In this document: positions 1 through 6,197 of the stretch, one piece after another
Layout: each line of letters opens with the position of its first letter
Numbering within the stretch: position 1 is the first letter of the stretch
NCBI GenBank assembly: GCA_041601535.1
Contig: JBFIHZ010000147.1
Coordinates: 1-9,135, forward strand
Source: JBFIHZ01 sp041601535
GTDB lineage: Bacteria; Pseudomonadota; Gammaproteobacteria; Xanthomonadales; SZUA-36
Direction: 5' to 3'
DNA: 9,135 bases
Position numbers and translations under genes: made by a program
The notes under the pieces: generated by a model
The model's input: only the letters and a program-made list of their open reading frames with translations
Databases searched by the model: none
What the model was told of the DNA's origin: nothing

Positions 1-450
1 AAAATACGGATAGGTTTCAATGGCAACGCCAGCCGCCGGGAATATGGCCTGGTGGTTGCCCCAGGTCGGGTCGCTGTGCCACAGCCGGGTGGCCGGGTTG
101 GCGGCATGGATCAGGTCGGCTGCCACGCGCAGGGCACCGGTTCCGCCCGGAGTCTGCACGGTGCGCACGCGGCCCTGGCTCAGAGCTTCGCTGTCAGCGC
201 CAAATACCAGCTGCGCCATCGCGCTGTTGAATCCCTTTACCCCGGCGGGACCCAGGTAAGACTTGGACGTTTGCTGCTCCAGCAGGGTCTCTTCCGCGCG
301 CACCACTGAGTCCAGCATCGGTGTGTTACCGGTTTCGTCACGGTATACGCCAATCCCCAGATCTATTTTCTTGGGATTGGAATCCTGTTCGAAAGCGGCA
401 AGTATGCCCAGAATCGGGTCGGGTGCTACGGCTTGTAGTTGATCCAGCAT
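1..450 (-). CDS. Class I aromatic/aspartate aminotransferase, N-terminal part (cut by window edge)
   Basis: Reading the minus strand from the ATG at 450-448 gives 150 uninterrupted codons to the window edge; the family is about 400 residues, so roughly the C-terminal 60% lies outside, including the PLP-binding lysine. The visible part closely resembles E. coli AspC and TyrB: an N-terminal DPILG (11-15), LGIGVYRDETG (31-41), a YLGPAGVKGF stretch (65-74), the cofactor-phosphate loop TPGGTGALR (100-108), and the tryptophan of SDPTWGNH (130) that stacks on the PLP ring. These enzymes transfer the amino group of aspartate or aromatic amino acids to 2-oxoglutarate in the cytoplasm. An AGGA sequence lies about nine bases upstream of the start. 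AspC and TyrB cannot be separated from this half, so no symbol is given. It is co-directional with the TonB operon but separated from it by a terminator. Confidence 0.93.
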   Translation of the reverse strand, partial: MLDQLQAVAPDPILGILAAFEQDSNPKKIDLGIGVYRDETGNTPMLDSVVRAEETLLEQQTSKSYLGPAGVKGFNSAMAQLVFGADSEALSQGRVRTVQTPGGTGALRVAADLIHAANPATRLWHSDPTWGNHQAIFPAAGVAIETYPYF

Positions 451-689
451 GGTTCAGTCCTGAAGGTTAAGGTCGCTGCGTGCCTGCCCATTGGAAGGCA
501 AAAGAAAGCGATTTTACCTGTTAATGCGAGTCAGTGGTGGCTACTGCGAAGAAAAAGTTAAAAAAACACCATGATGTCTGCCGGAGGGCGTGCTGGGCCG
601 AATCGGCCTGGCCGGGTTGTTCCGGACTGCCCGCGAAGCGGGATCCATCAATGTAGTGTAAACCGGCAACTGTGCATGTTTGGCGAGAT
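451..689. other. Intergenic region upstream of the aminotransferase
   Basis: No credible gene is visible. On the minus strand, a TAAAAT hexamer (511-516) lies about 60 bases before the aminotransferase start and could be a -10 box, but no good -35 sits at 16-18 bases, so the promoter is only a suggestion. A T-rich run precedes it (about 551-572). Two short GC-rich hairpins lie close together: GGCCG/CGGCC (596-608, loop AAT) and CCCGC/GCGGG (630-642, loop GAA). Neither is followed by a T-tract, so they are not intrinsic terminators. Confidence 0.6.
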
Positions 690-717
690 AAAAAAAACCC
701 CGGAAGAACCGGGGTTT
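690..717 (-). terminator. Rho-independent terminator of the TonB operon
   Basis: A perfect nine-pair stem (709-717 with 695-703, four G:C pairs continuous with two more) closes a five-base loop. On the minus strand it is followed by an unbroken run of T (eight Ts, of which three belong to the stem). It starts 25 bases after the TPR gene stop codon. The T-run is on the minus strand, matching the leftward operon and insulating it from the aminotransferase gene. Confidence 0.95.
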
Positions 718-741
718 CATCGGTTTAAATTGCCGTAGCGA

Positions 742-2085
742 TTACTGGTTCTGTTCCAACCGGCTCTGCTCCAGGGTCTCAAGCAAGGCATCGCGGTCGC
801 GTTCCTTGTATTCGACTTCCTGGTTCATCAATTCGCGGCGTTTCAGTTCACTGTCGACGTAGTTGATCCACTGGCTGGCAGCTTTGGCAGAGCGCTTGTC
901 GCGTTCGGCGCGTTCAAATGCTACCCGTGCCCGTTCCAGCAGTTGCTGGTTGAACAGCGCCATGCCCAGCATGATGTTGACCTGGTCATCGCGTTTCAAC
1001 CCGCCCAGTTTCAGCGCTTCGTTAGCCGCTTCGGTGGCGTCTTTCCACTGTTCCAGATTGATGTGGGCCTGCGCCAGACGCACGTACAGTTCGCCATCCT
1101 TGGTCATCTGGGCAGCGCGCCGCAGCGGCGGTATGGCTTTCTCGTCTTCACGCGCCTGGTACCAGGCCTGGGACAACAACCTCAGATTGCGTTCGTTGGA
1201 CTCAACGATGCCATCTTTCATGTGGCGGTCCAGAACCTGGGCGGCCTTGTACGGCAGCCCGTGTAACAGGTACAGGTTGGCCAGGTTGGTGACGTGTGAG
1301 TTGGTGTTCAGCAGGCCTTTCTCATACAGCACCTCGGTCAACGCCAGTTGTTTCTTGGTGTCGCCCAATTCGCTGTAGACGCCGGCCAGCGTCAGGATGT
1401 AGGTATCCTTCGGGTAGTGCTGAATCAGCTCTTTCACCACGGTGATCATGCTGTTGTAGTCTTTCAGCTCGAAGTAGATAACGCGCAGCAGCAACAACCA
1501 GTTTTCCCGTGGTACCTGACCCTGTGAGCGGAACATGTCGACCGCAGTCTTGATGGGCTTCAGGGCTTCCTGGTAACGGTTCATCTGGAACAGCGCCTGG
1601 CCTTCCAGCATGTACACGTCAGCCGAAGGTTCAGGCACAGCCGCCATCAGCCGACGCACGGTGGCCAGGGCCTTTTCGTAGTCTTCAATGGTGAACTGCA
1701 GCTGGGCCATGGTCTTCAATGTACTCAACTGCAGGGCTTCCGGCAGTTCCGGCTGGCGCATGACCTGCTCGTATGCATTAACCGCATCGGTATAACGCTC
1801 CTGCAGGTAATACGAATAGCCGGTCAGGTTCCAGACCTGCGCTTTTTCGTAATTGCTGAGTTTTTCATTGGCCCGCATTTCACGCAGGATGCCTTCGGCA
1901 CCCGCGTAGTTCTTGGCTTCTACAAACTCCTGGATTTCCGTCAGCTTTTCATACACCTGCTGACTCATGGCAACAGTCTGCTTGGTTTTACGCTCGCCGT
2001 CCTGTGCCACCGCAACGGTGCACAGGGACAGTGAAACCAGGCTGACCAGGATGGTACGTGTGAATTTAACGATGCTCTTTTCCAT
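742..2085 (-). CDS. Periplasmic TPR-repeat protein, last gene of the TonB2-type operon
   Basis: This is a 447-residue exported protein made mostly of paired amphipathic helices. The N-terminus has basic residues, a hydrophobic stretch (11-27) and a likely signal-peptidase site after AVA (27), placing it in the periplasm. TPR-like units run from about residue 45 to 405, for example those around 84-110, 120-150, 155-185, 230-255 and 333-360. A highly charged C-terminal helix (410-447) is probably a coiled coil. A TPR protein of this size is a usual last member of TonB2-type operons; it may scaffold the energised complex, but the exact role is unknown. The start chosen is the ATG at 2085-2083, which puts the signal peptide at the N-terminus and lies 16 bases after the tonB stop. 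An in-frame ATG at 2118 would overlap tonB by 17 bases, lacks a Shine-Dalgarno, and would add 11 polar residues before the signal. Confidence 0.88.
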   Translation of the reverse strand: MEKSIVKFTRTILVSLVSLSLCTVAVAQDGERKTKQTVAMSQQVYEKLTEIQEFVEAKNYAGAEGILREMRANEKLSNYEKAQVWNLTGYSYYLQERYTDAVNAYEQVMRQPELPEALQLSTLKTMAQLQFTIEDYEKALATVRRLMAAVPEPSADVYMLEGQALFQMNRYQEALKPIKTAVDMFRSQGQVPRENWLLLLRVIYFELKDYNSMITVVKELIQHYPKDTYILTLAGVYSELGDTKKQLALTEVLYEKGLLNTNSHVTNLANLYLLHGLPYKAAQVLDRHMKDGIVESNERNLRLLSQAWYQAREDEKAIPPLRRAAQMTKDGELYVRLAQAHINLEQWKDATEAANEALKLGGLKRDDQVNIMLGMALFNQQLLERARVAFERAERDKRSAKAASQWINYVDSELKRRELMNQEVEYKERDRDALLETLEQSRLEQNQ

Positions 2086-2101
2086 ACGGTTCGGCGAGTT
2101 C

Positions 2102-2758
2102 CTAGTCCTCAATTTCATAGGTAAATTTGTTCTGCACGCCGGGCACTTCTACTGCCTGCCCGTCAATGACACGAGGCTTGTACTTGAACTTGTACGCTGC
2201 CTGGATGGATGCGTTATGGAACAGAGAGCTGGTGCACTGGTCCTCGACCACAAACGGGTCGCGGATGGTGCCCTGGCGCGTCACCGTGTAAGAGACCACG
2301 CAATACCCCTGAATGCCACGTGACAGGGCACGTTGTGGGTAAATTGGTGCCACCTTCACAATCGGCAGGTAATCGCCTTCACCCACGCCGAGACTGAAAC
2401 CACCGGACATTTCAATGTCGGTTTCAACCGGTACCGCGGAAATGGCAATCTTTTCAGCGTTGGGGTTGAGGTTTTCCAGCTGCGGAGTAGGGGGTTGCGG
2501 CGGAGGTGCTTCAGGCGGAGGCGGCTTCTTCGGTTTCAGCTGCCGCCGTTCAATTGACTCATCCCGCTTTAACCGCACGAAATCCACGATATTGGACATG
2601 CCGGACTCATCCAGGCTCCGGTCTGCCGATTCAATCAGGTAGGACATCGTCCAGAACAGCCCTGCAGTAACGACTACGCCCAGCGCCACGCCGATACCCA
2701 GGCGCGCGTAATGGCCGGATTTATTTACAGTTAATGCATCAAGTATGTTGGCAGCCAT
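2102..2758 (-). CDS. tonB: TonB family energy transducer (TonB2-like)
   Basis: The 218-residue protein has the three parts of TonB: one N-terminal membrane anchor (about 19-41), a short proline-rich periplasmic spacer (about 75-94, with KPKKPPPPEAPPPQPP-type sequence), and a C-terminal receptor-contacting domain (about 130-218) with the diagnostic APIYPQRA (137-144). It transmits proton-motive energy from the ExbB/ExbD motor to outer-membrane receptors. The spacer is much shorter than that of E. coli TonB, as in TonB2-type proteins. Two cysteines (153 and 175) lie in the periplasmic domain and may form a disulfide. The classic Ser-X3-His of the anchor is not visible; the only nearby histidine is residue 16, before the helix. 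GGAG lies about eight bases upstream of the ATG, and the gene begins 12 bases after exbD. Confidence 0.95.
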   Translation of the reverse strand: MAANILDALTVNKSGHYARLGIGVALGVVVTAGLFWTMSYLIESADRSLDESGMSNIVDFVRLKRDESIERRQLKPKKPPPPEAPPPQPPTPQLENLNPNAEKIAISAVPVETDIEMSGGFSLGVGEGDYLPIVKVAPIYPQRALSRGIQGYCVVSYTVTRQGTIRDPFVVEDQCTSSLFHNASIQAAYKFKYKPRVIDGQAVEVPGVQNKFTYEIED

Positions 2759-2770
2759 CGCCGATCTCCG

Positions 2771-3178
2771 TTATTGCTCGTTGGCCGCGATTGAAACGTT
2801 GAACACTCCGGCAGAGCGTGCAGCGTCCATCACCTGGATCAAGGTATCGGTTTTCGATTCCTTGTCGGCCTGGATCACAACGGAGCCCTGGGGGTTTTCC
2901 GCATGCAGACGTTCGATGTTGGGCCGTACCGAACGGATGTCCACCTGACGGCGGTCGATCCAGATATCGTTATTGGGACCAATGGCGACCAGGATATTGG
3001 CTTTTTCCTGTTTTACTGCGGTCGGTGCATCGGGCCGGTTGACCTCGATACCCGCTTCTTTAATAAAAGTAGCTGTCACGATGAAAAAGATCAGCATGAT
3101 GAACACCACGTCCAGCATGGGGGTGATATCAATGCTCGATTCTTCTTCTTCAGCTACCTGGGCAAATTGATGCCGCAT
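2771..3178 (-). CDS. exbD: ExbD/TolR biopolymer transport protein
   Basis: A 135-residue single-pass protein with the ExbD layout: a short acidic cytoplasmic tail, one transmembrane helix (about 22-38) and a periplasmic domain (about 45-135). The motif ITPMLDVVFIMLIFF contains Asp23, which corresponds to the essential proton-carrying aspartate of E. coli ExbD (Asp25). With ExbB it forms the proton-driven motor that energises TonB. An excellent AAGGAG lies seven bases before the ATG. It sits 26 bases after exbB and 12 bases before tonB, so all three are almost certainly made from one mRNA. The neighbouring tonB argues for ExbD rather than the homologous TolR. Confidence 0.96.
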   Translation of the reverse strand: MRHQFAQVAEEEESSIDITPMLDVVFIMLIFFIVTATFIKEAGIEVNRPDAPTAVKQEKANILVAIGPNNDIWIDRRQVDIRSVRPNIERLHAENPQGSVVIQADKESKTDTLIQVMDAARSAGVFNVSIAANEQ

Positions 3179-3204
3179 GTTACTTCTCCTTCAACCTATC
3201 CGGC

Positions 3205-3744
3205 TTACTGGTGGTGGATAATCAGGTGATCCGTCAACGCTTCCTGCTCGCGCGTTGCCTTGGTCTGTAAATAGGTGCTCATGGCGACTCCGGAAAGCGC
3301 CGCAACCATGCCGGCCATTGTCGGCACAGTTGCTTTGGAAACGCCTGAAGCCATGGATCTCGGGTTCCCTGAACCCGAGATTGCCATCACTTCAAACACT
3401 TCAATCATTCCGGTAACCGTGCCCAGCAGCCCCAGCAGGGGACACAGGGCAACGCAGGTTTTGATCAGGGCCAGGTTGCGCTCGGCATTGGCAGACACCT
3501 GGGAAATAATGCGTGCCCGAATCTGGTGGGCCTTCCAGGACGATTGGTCCTGGCGGCCATCCCATAACAGGTGTGCATTCTTCACCAGACGCTTGTAACC
3601 GGTGCGCATGAATACCAGCCTTTCAATGATCAGCATCCACATGAACAGCGTCAACAGACCGATCACCCGCAAAACGGGACCACCCAGCTCAAAGAAATCG
3701 CGGATGGTCTCGAGGAACGGCAGGTAATAGTAAATGACGTCCAT
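3205..3744 (-). CDS. exbB: ExbB/TolQ-type proton channel protein (ExbB2)
   Basis: The 179-residue protein belongs to the MotA/TolQ/ExbB family and is compact, lacking the long N-terminal extension of some ExbB proteins. Three hydrophobic helices are visible (about 22-41, 93-117 and 139-160), with the cytoplasmic domain between the first two. PLLGLLGTVTGMI (102-114) in helix 2 is the family signature, and polar and threonine residues line helices 2 and 3. It forms the proton channel with ExbD. The ATG follows the TtpC stop codon by six bases, and its AGGAG lies inside the last codons of ttpC, suggesting coupled translation. The coding region contains a perfect 11-bp inverted repeat (3357-3381), described separately. 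Confidence 0.95.
   Translation of the reverse strand: MDVIYYYLPFLETIRDFFELGGPVLRVIGLLTLFMWMLIIERLVFMRTGYKRLVKNAHLLWDGRQDQSSWKAHQIRARIISQVSANAERNLALIKTCVALCPLLGLLGTVTGMIEVFEVMAISGSGNPRSMASGVSKATVPTMAGMVAALSGVAMSTYLQTKATREQEALTDHLIIHHQ
3357..3381 (-). repeat. Perfect 11-bp inverted repeat inside exbB
   Basis: Bases 3357-3367 are the exact reverse complement of 3371-3381, separated by a three-base loop (3368-3370). In the exbB mRNA this would fold into a strong hairpin over codons 122-130 (ISGSGNPRS, the loop between helices 2 and 3). No T-run follows, so it is not a terminator. It could affect mRNA stability or processing, or be chance. Confidence 0.8.
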
Positions 3745-3750
3745 GGGGTA

Positions 3751-5124
3751 TTAAGCTCCTGCGCCCTGCTGCTCTGCCCGTTCGGACAACATGCCGGTGG
3801 CTTCTTCCTGCAAGATCTGCGTCAGACGCCGTGCACGGGTGGCCACCAGGGTGTGCAGGAATACCATCGGGATGGCAACACACAGACCCAGAACGGTGGT
3901 AACCAGTGCGGTTGAAATACCGCCCGCCATCAGCTTGGGATCGCCAGCACCGTACAGCGTAATCGCCTGGAAGGTGATGATCATACCCGTCACCGTACCC
4001 AGCAGACCCAGCAGTGGGGCAACCACGGCGATGATCTTCAGGAATGGCAGCATGGCATTGAGTTTTGGCGTTTCTTTCATGATCGCCTCGCCCAGTTTCA
4101 GTTCCAGACCTTCCACGTCCACGGTGGGGTGGTCGTGAGCTACCTTGATGACGCGGCCCAGCGGGTTGTTGCCCACCTTGTTGAGGTTCTTGGCCTGGCT
4201 GCGAACCTGGGCTCCGGTAGAGGTCAGTACCAGCAGGCGCCAGATGGCCAGCAACAGGCCGATGATACCGAGGGCAATAATGGTGTAGCCCACGATCTGG
4301 CCCTGGGCAATCCTTTCGGTCAGGCTGGGTGTCTGTACCAGCAGACCAAGCAACTGGCCACGGGTCGGGTCAACTGCAAATGCGTGCAGGCCGGAATCCG
4401 CTTCTTCCAGTTCTTCGGCGCGGCTGGTGTAACGGCTTTGCGGCTGGCGCTGCAATTCAACGACACGGCCGGTTTCCGGTACATATTCAAGGTACTTGCC
4501 ATCGGAAACGATATTGAACAGGCCAACCCGCGTAATATCGCGTTGTTCCTCTTCGCCGTTGGTATTAATCACGGTCGTATTGATGGTCACCACTTTGCCG
4601 GATTCGGTCATTTCACGCTGCAGTTCAAACCACAGGCGCTCAATTTCCTGCATGGTCGGCATGCGGGTGGTGGAACCCATTTTCTGTGCGAATGCAGTCA
4701 GCCACTCGGAGCGTTCCGGGAACTGAATCTGGGTCAGGGAATTGTCGAAGTTGCCGCGCGCATCGCCGGCACCCTGCTGCAGCACACCGAACAGCTCTTT
4801 CAGGTCGCCAAGGCGGTCCTGCAGTGCACGTTCCAGCTCGATGATTTCAAGATCATTGGCTTCGAACCTGGTTTCCAGGGTCTGCGACCGCTGCTCTTCG
4901 CGAGCCTGCTCGGCCTTGGCATTGTTGATTGCCGTCTGCTGTTGCGAGCGGTTGCGCTGGAATTCTTCGATGCGGGCCTTGTTTTCAGCGGCATCTTTTA
5001 CACGGCCCTGCTTGACCTGTTGCAGCAAGGCATCCAGGGATACGGCTTCTGCAGCAAACGAATTGCTGCTGATGCCCAAGGCGAGACAGGCGACTGCCAG
5101 GGTTTTGATGATAATACGGCTCAT
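3751..5124 (-). CDS. ttpC: TtpC-like MotA/TolQ/ExbB proton channel family protein with periplasmic coiled-coil domain
   Basis: This 457-residue protein joins an exported N-terminal domain to an ExbB-like core. It has a signal peptide (1-24, cleavage after SFA-A), a glutamine- and glutamate-rich coiled coil (about 45-115), a mixed periplasmic domain (about 120-270), then three membrane helices (about 277-299, 360-385 and 405-427). PLLGLLGTVTGMI (370-382) is identical over 13 residues to the neighbouring ExbB. Size, layout and position match TtpC, which is known in Vibrio to be needed, with ExbB2/ExbD2, for TonB2-driven iron uptake. It probably joins the motor and reaches into the periplasm; its mechanism is not settled. 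AGGAG lies about eight bases before the ATG, which overlaps the upstream stop as ATGA. A long open frame on the opposite strand here is only a shadow. Confidence 0.92.
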   Translation of the reverse strand: MSRIIIKTLAVACLALGISSNSFAAEAVSLDALLQQVKQGRVKDAAENKARIEEFQRNRSQQQTAINNAKAEQAREEQRSQTLETRFEANDLEIIELERALQDRLGDLKELFGVLQQGAGDARGNFDNSLTQIQFPERSEWLTAFAQKMGSTTRMPTMQEIERLWFELQREMTESGKVVTINTTVINTNGEEEQRDITRVGLFNIVSDGKYLEYVPETGRVVELQRQPQSRYTSRAEELEEADSGLHAFAVDPTRGQLLGLLVQTPSLTERIAQGQIVGYTIIALGIIGLLLAIWRLLVLTSTGAQVRSQAKNLNKVGNNPLGRVIKVAHDHPTVDVEGLELKLGEAIMKETPKLNAMLPFLKIIAVVAPLLGLLGTVTGMIITFQAITLYGAGDPKLMAGGISTALVTTVLGLCVAIPMVFLHTLVATRARRLTQILQEEATGMLSERAEQQGAGA

Positions 5125-5915
5125 AATGACTCTCCTGAAGCAGCCACAACCGGCACAACCAGCAAGTCAGGTGCTACCTGCTTCCTCGCCACGCGTATGC
5201 CCTGAGCAACTTGCGATTTATAGGTTTCTGGTGGCAGCGCGACAAAGGCGCCGGCTACGGGGTCCCAGGCGCCAGTGTGCTGGCCGCCGATGGACTGATA
5301 AGAAAGTGAAACCCGGCCAATGCGCAGGAAATCAACTTCCTGCTGGTTGCCATCGATTTCCACTGTGCCCTTGTAGGCTTCAATGGTGCGGCCGTAATCG
5401 TTTTCAATCTGATAGGCCTCGATAACCTGGCGGAATTTTTCCGCTGCCGTCACGTCAGACCGTTCCATCATGGTTCTCAACCGTTCCAGCCGCTCAGTGC
5501 GTTCAGTCAGCAGGAAAGGTGTGTCGAGGGCGATGAAATCTTCCAGGGAGTCGAGCATTCTGGTCATCATCGGAATGATTTGCCGTTCGATCAGCGCTAC
5601 GTTGTCCATCGACTCGGAAAGCGCTTGTTTCTCGGTTTCCTGATTGTCGATCTGGCGTTGCAGCAAGCTGTTGTACACTTTCAATCCGTCTACCACTTTG
5701 ATGACCGTCTTGTACTGGGCCAACAGGTCATCGGTCTGGTTGGCGATCTGTTCGACGCGCTGTTGTTCAGCGGCACCGGAATCGGCTCTTTGTTCGCCAG
5801 CCTGGGTAACCTGGTCAACTGTGGTCTGTGCAATCACAGGCAACGAAAAGCTCAACATGCTGATAGCCGCAATTGCGGAAACCAGCATCAGGGATTTCTT
5901 TTGAATGCTTAACAT
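5121..5915 (-). CDS. DUF3450 family periplasmic coiled-coil protein of the TonB2 operon
   Basis: I recognise this as the DUF3450 protein that usually leads TtpC-ExbB-ExbD-TonB operons. The chosen 264-residue form begins with a signal peptide (1-29, cleavage after VIA), then a heptad-like, Gln/Glu-rich helical region (about 35-115) and an alpha-helical/beta C-terminal part that includes AYKGTVEIDG and FLRIGRVSLSYQS (180-207). Its molecular function is unknown; from context it is a periplasmic partner of TtpC. Three in-frame ATGs compete: 5963, 5939 and 5915. Only 5915 has a purine-rich AAGAGA upstream at reasonable distance and puts the signal peptide at the terminus. The first two lie in a 13-bp direct repeat and would add a polar leader. 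The stop overlaps the ttpC start by four bases, implying coupling. Confidence 0.86.
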   Translation of the reverse strand: MLSIQKKSLMLVSAIAAISMLSFSLPVIAQTTVDQVTQAGEQRADSGAAEQQRVEQIANQTDDLLAQYKTVIKVVDGLKVYNSLLQRQIDNQETEKQALSESMDNVALIERQIIPMMTRMLDSLEDFIALDTPFLLTERTERLERLRTMMERSDVTAAEKFRQVIEAYQIENDYGRTIEAYKGTVEIDGNQQEVDFLRIGRVSLSYQSIGGQHTGAWDPVAGAFVALPPETYKSQVAQGIRVARKQVAPDLLVVPVVAASGESL

Positions 5916-5929
5916 ACTGAGTCTCTTTG

Positions 5930-5966
5930 TGTGGAACATGGTCGGGAAATGATTGTGGAACATGGT
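5930..5966. repeat. Two 13-bp direct repeats in the TonB operon leader
   Basis: TGTGGAACATGGT occurs at 5930-5942 and again at 5954-5966, so the copies are 24 bases apart. Each contains a small TGT-N3-ACA dyad. They lie between the predicted transcription start (about 5996) and the preferred start codon (5915), where a repressor or translational regulator could bind. They could equally be a small local duplication of a start-codon region, since 24 bases keep the reading frame. Confidence 0.7.
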
Positions 5967-6002
5967 TTAGAAATTAACGCACTGCTTAAACGAGCCTTTC
6001 AC

Positions 6003-6030
6003 TCTATAACCTCAGAATCGTCACAGTCAA
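6003..6030 (-). promoter_or_regulatory. Predicted sigma70 promoter of the TonB operon
   Basis: On the minus strand, TTGACT (6030-6025) and TATAGA (6008-6003) are separated by 16 bases, giving a close -35 and a fair -10. The predicted start near 5996 leaves a leader of about 80 bases before the DUF3450 ATG at 5915. AT-rich sequence just upstream (6031-6055) could act as an UP element. I see no convincing Fur box, although iron control is common for this system. Confidence 0.65.
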
Positions 6031-6082
6031 TTAATAATTACTTTAATTCACGGAATGCGGCAAGTTCGCTTTTACATCTAAC

Positions 6083-6116
6083 AAAAATTTTACAAAATGC
6101 AGCAAAATAGACCAAA
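6083..6116. promoter_or_regulatory. Phased A-tracts, probable curved DNA between divergent promoters
   Basis: Four A-tracts at 6083-6087, 6094-6097, 6104-6107 and 6114-6116 have centres about 10 bases apart, one helical turn each. Such phasing is known to bend DNA. The block lies about 55-90 bases upstream of the predicted rightward start near 6171, a usual place for promoter-stimulating curvature or nucleoid-protein binding. Confidence 0.55.
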
Positions 6117-6158
6117 CTCGTACCTGTCCGGTCGATATATGCATTTAAGCAAAGACTG

Positions 6159-6164
6159 TATAAT
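6159..6164 (+). promoter_or_regulatory. Predicted -10 box of the rightward operon
   Basis: A perfect TATAAT lies at 6159-6164. No recognisable -35 is found at 16-18 bases upstream, so the promoter may need an activator or the curved DNA upstream. A start near 6171 would nearly coincide with the alternative GTG at 6174, which favours the ATG at 6198 as the real start of the protease gene, with a leader of about 27 bases. Confidence 0.5.
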
Positions 6165-6197
6165 CCGGCCGCTGTGATTACCCCAAAAAGAGCGAAA

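Noticed and set aside
20..309. Two overlapping plus-strand frames at the left edge
   Set aside because: They are antisense to the aminotransferase, which is supported by long, specific motif matches in the minus-strand frame.
1154..1167. 14-bp perfect palindrome inside the TPR gene
   Set aside because: It encodes ordinary TPR residues, has no loop, is isolated, and a palindrome of this length can arise by chance in a window of this size.
4129..5205. 358-codon open frame on the plus strand opposite ttpC
   Set aside because: It lies antisense to a clearly recognised TtpC gene, shows no family motif, has low-complexity Gln/Ala-rich content typical of shadow frames, and has no ribosome binding site or promoter that I can see.
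5967..6060. Possible Fur box upstream of the TonB operon
   Set aside because: The AT-rich stretch near 6026-6046 matches the 19-bp Fur consensus at fewer than half of its positions, which is no better than expected for AT-rich DNA.
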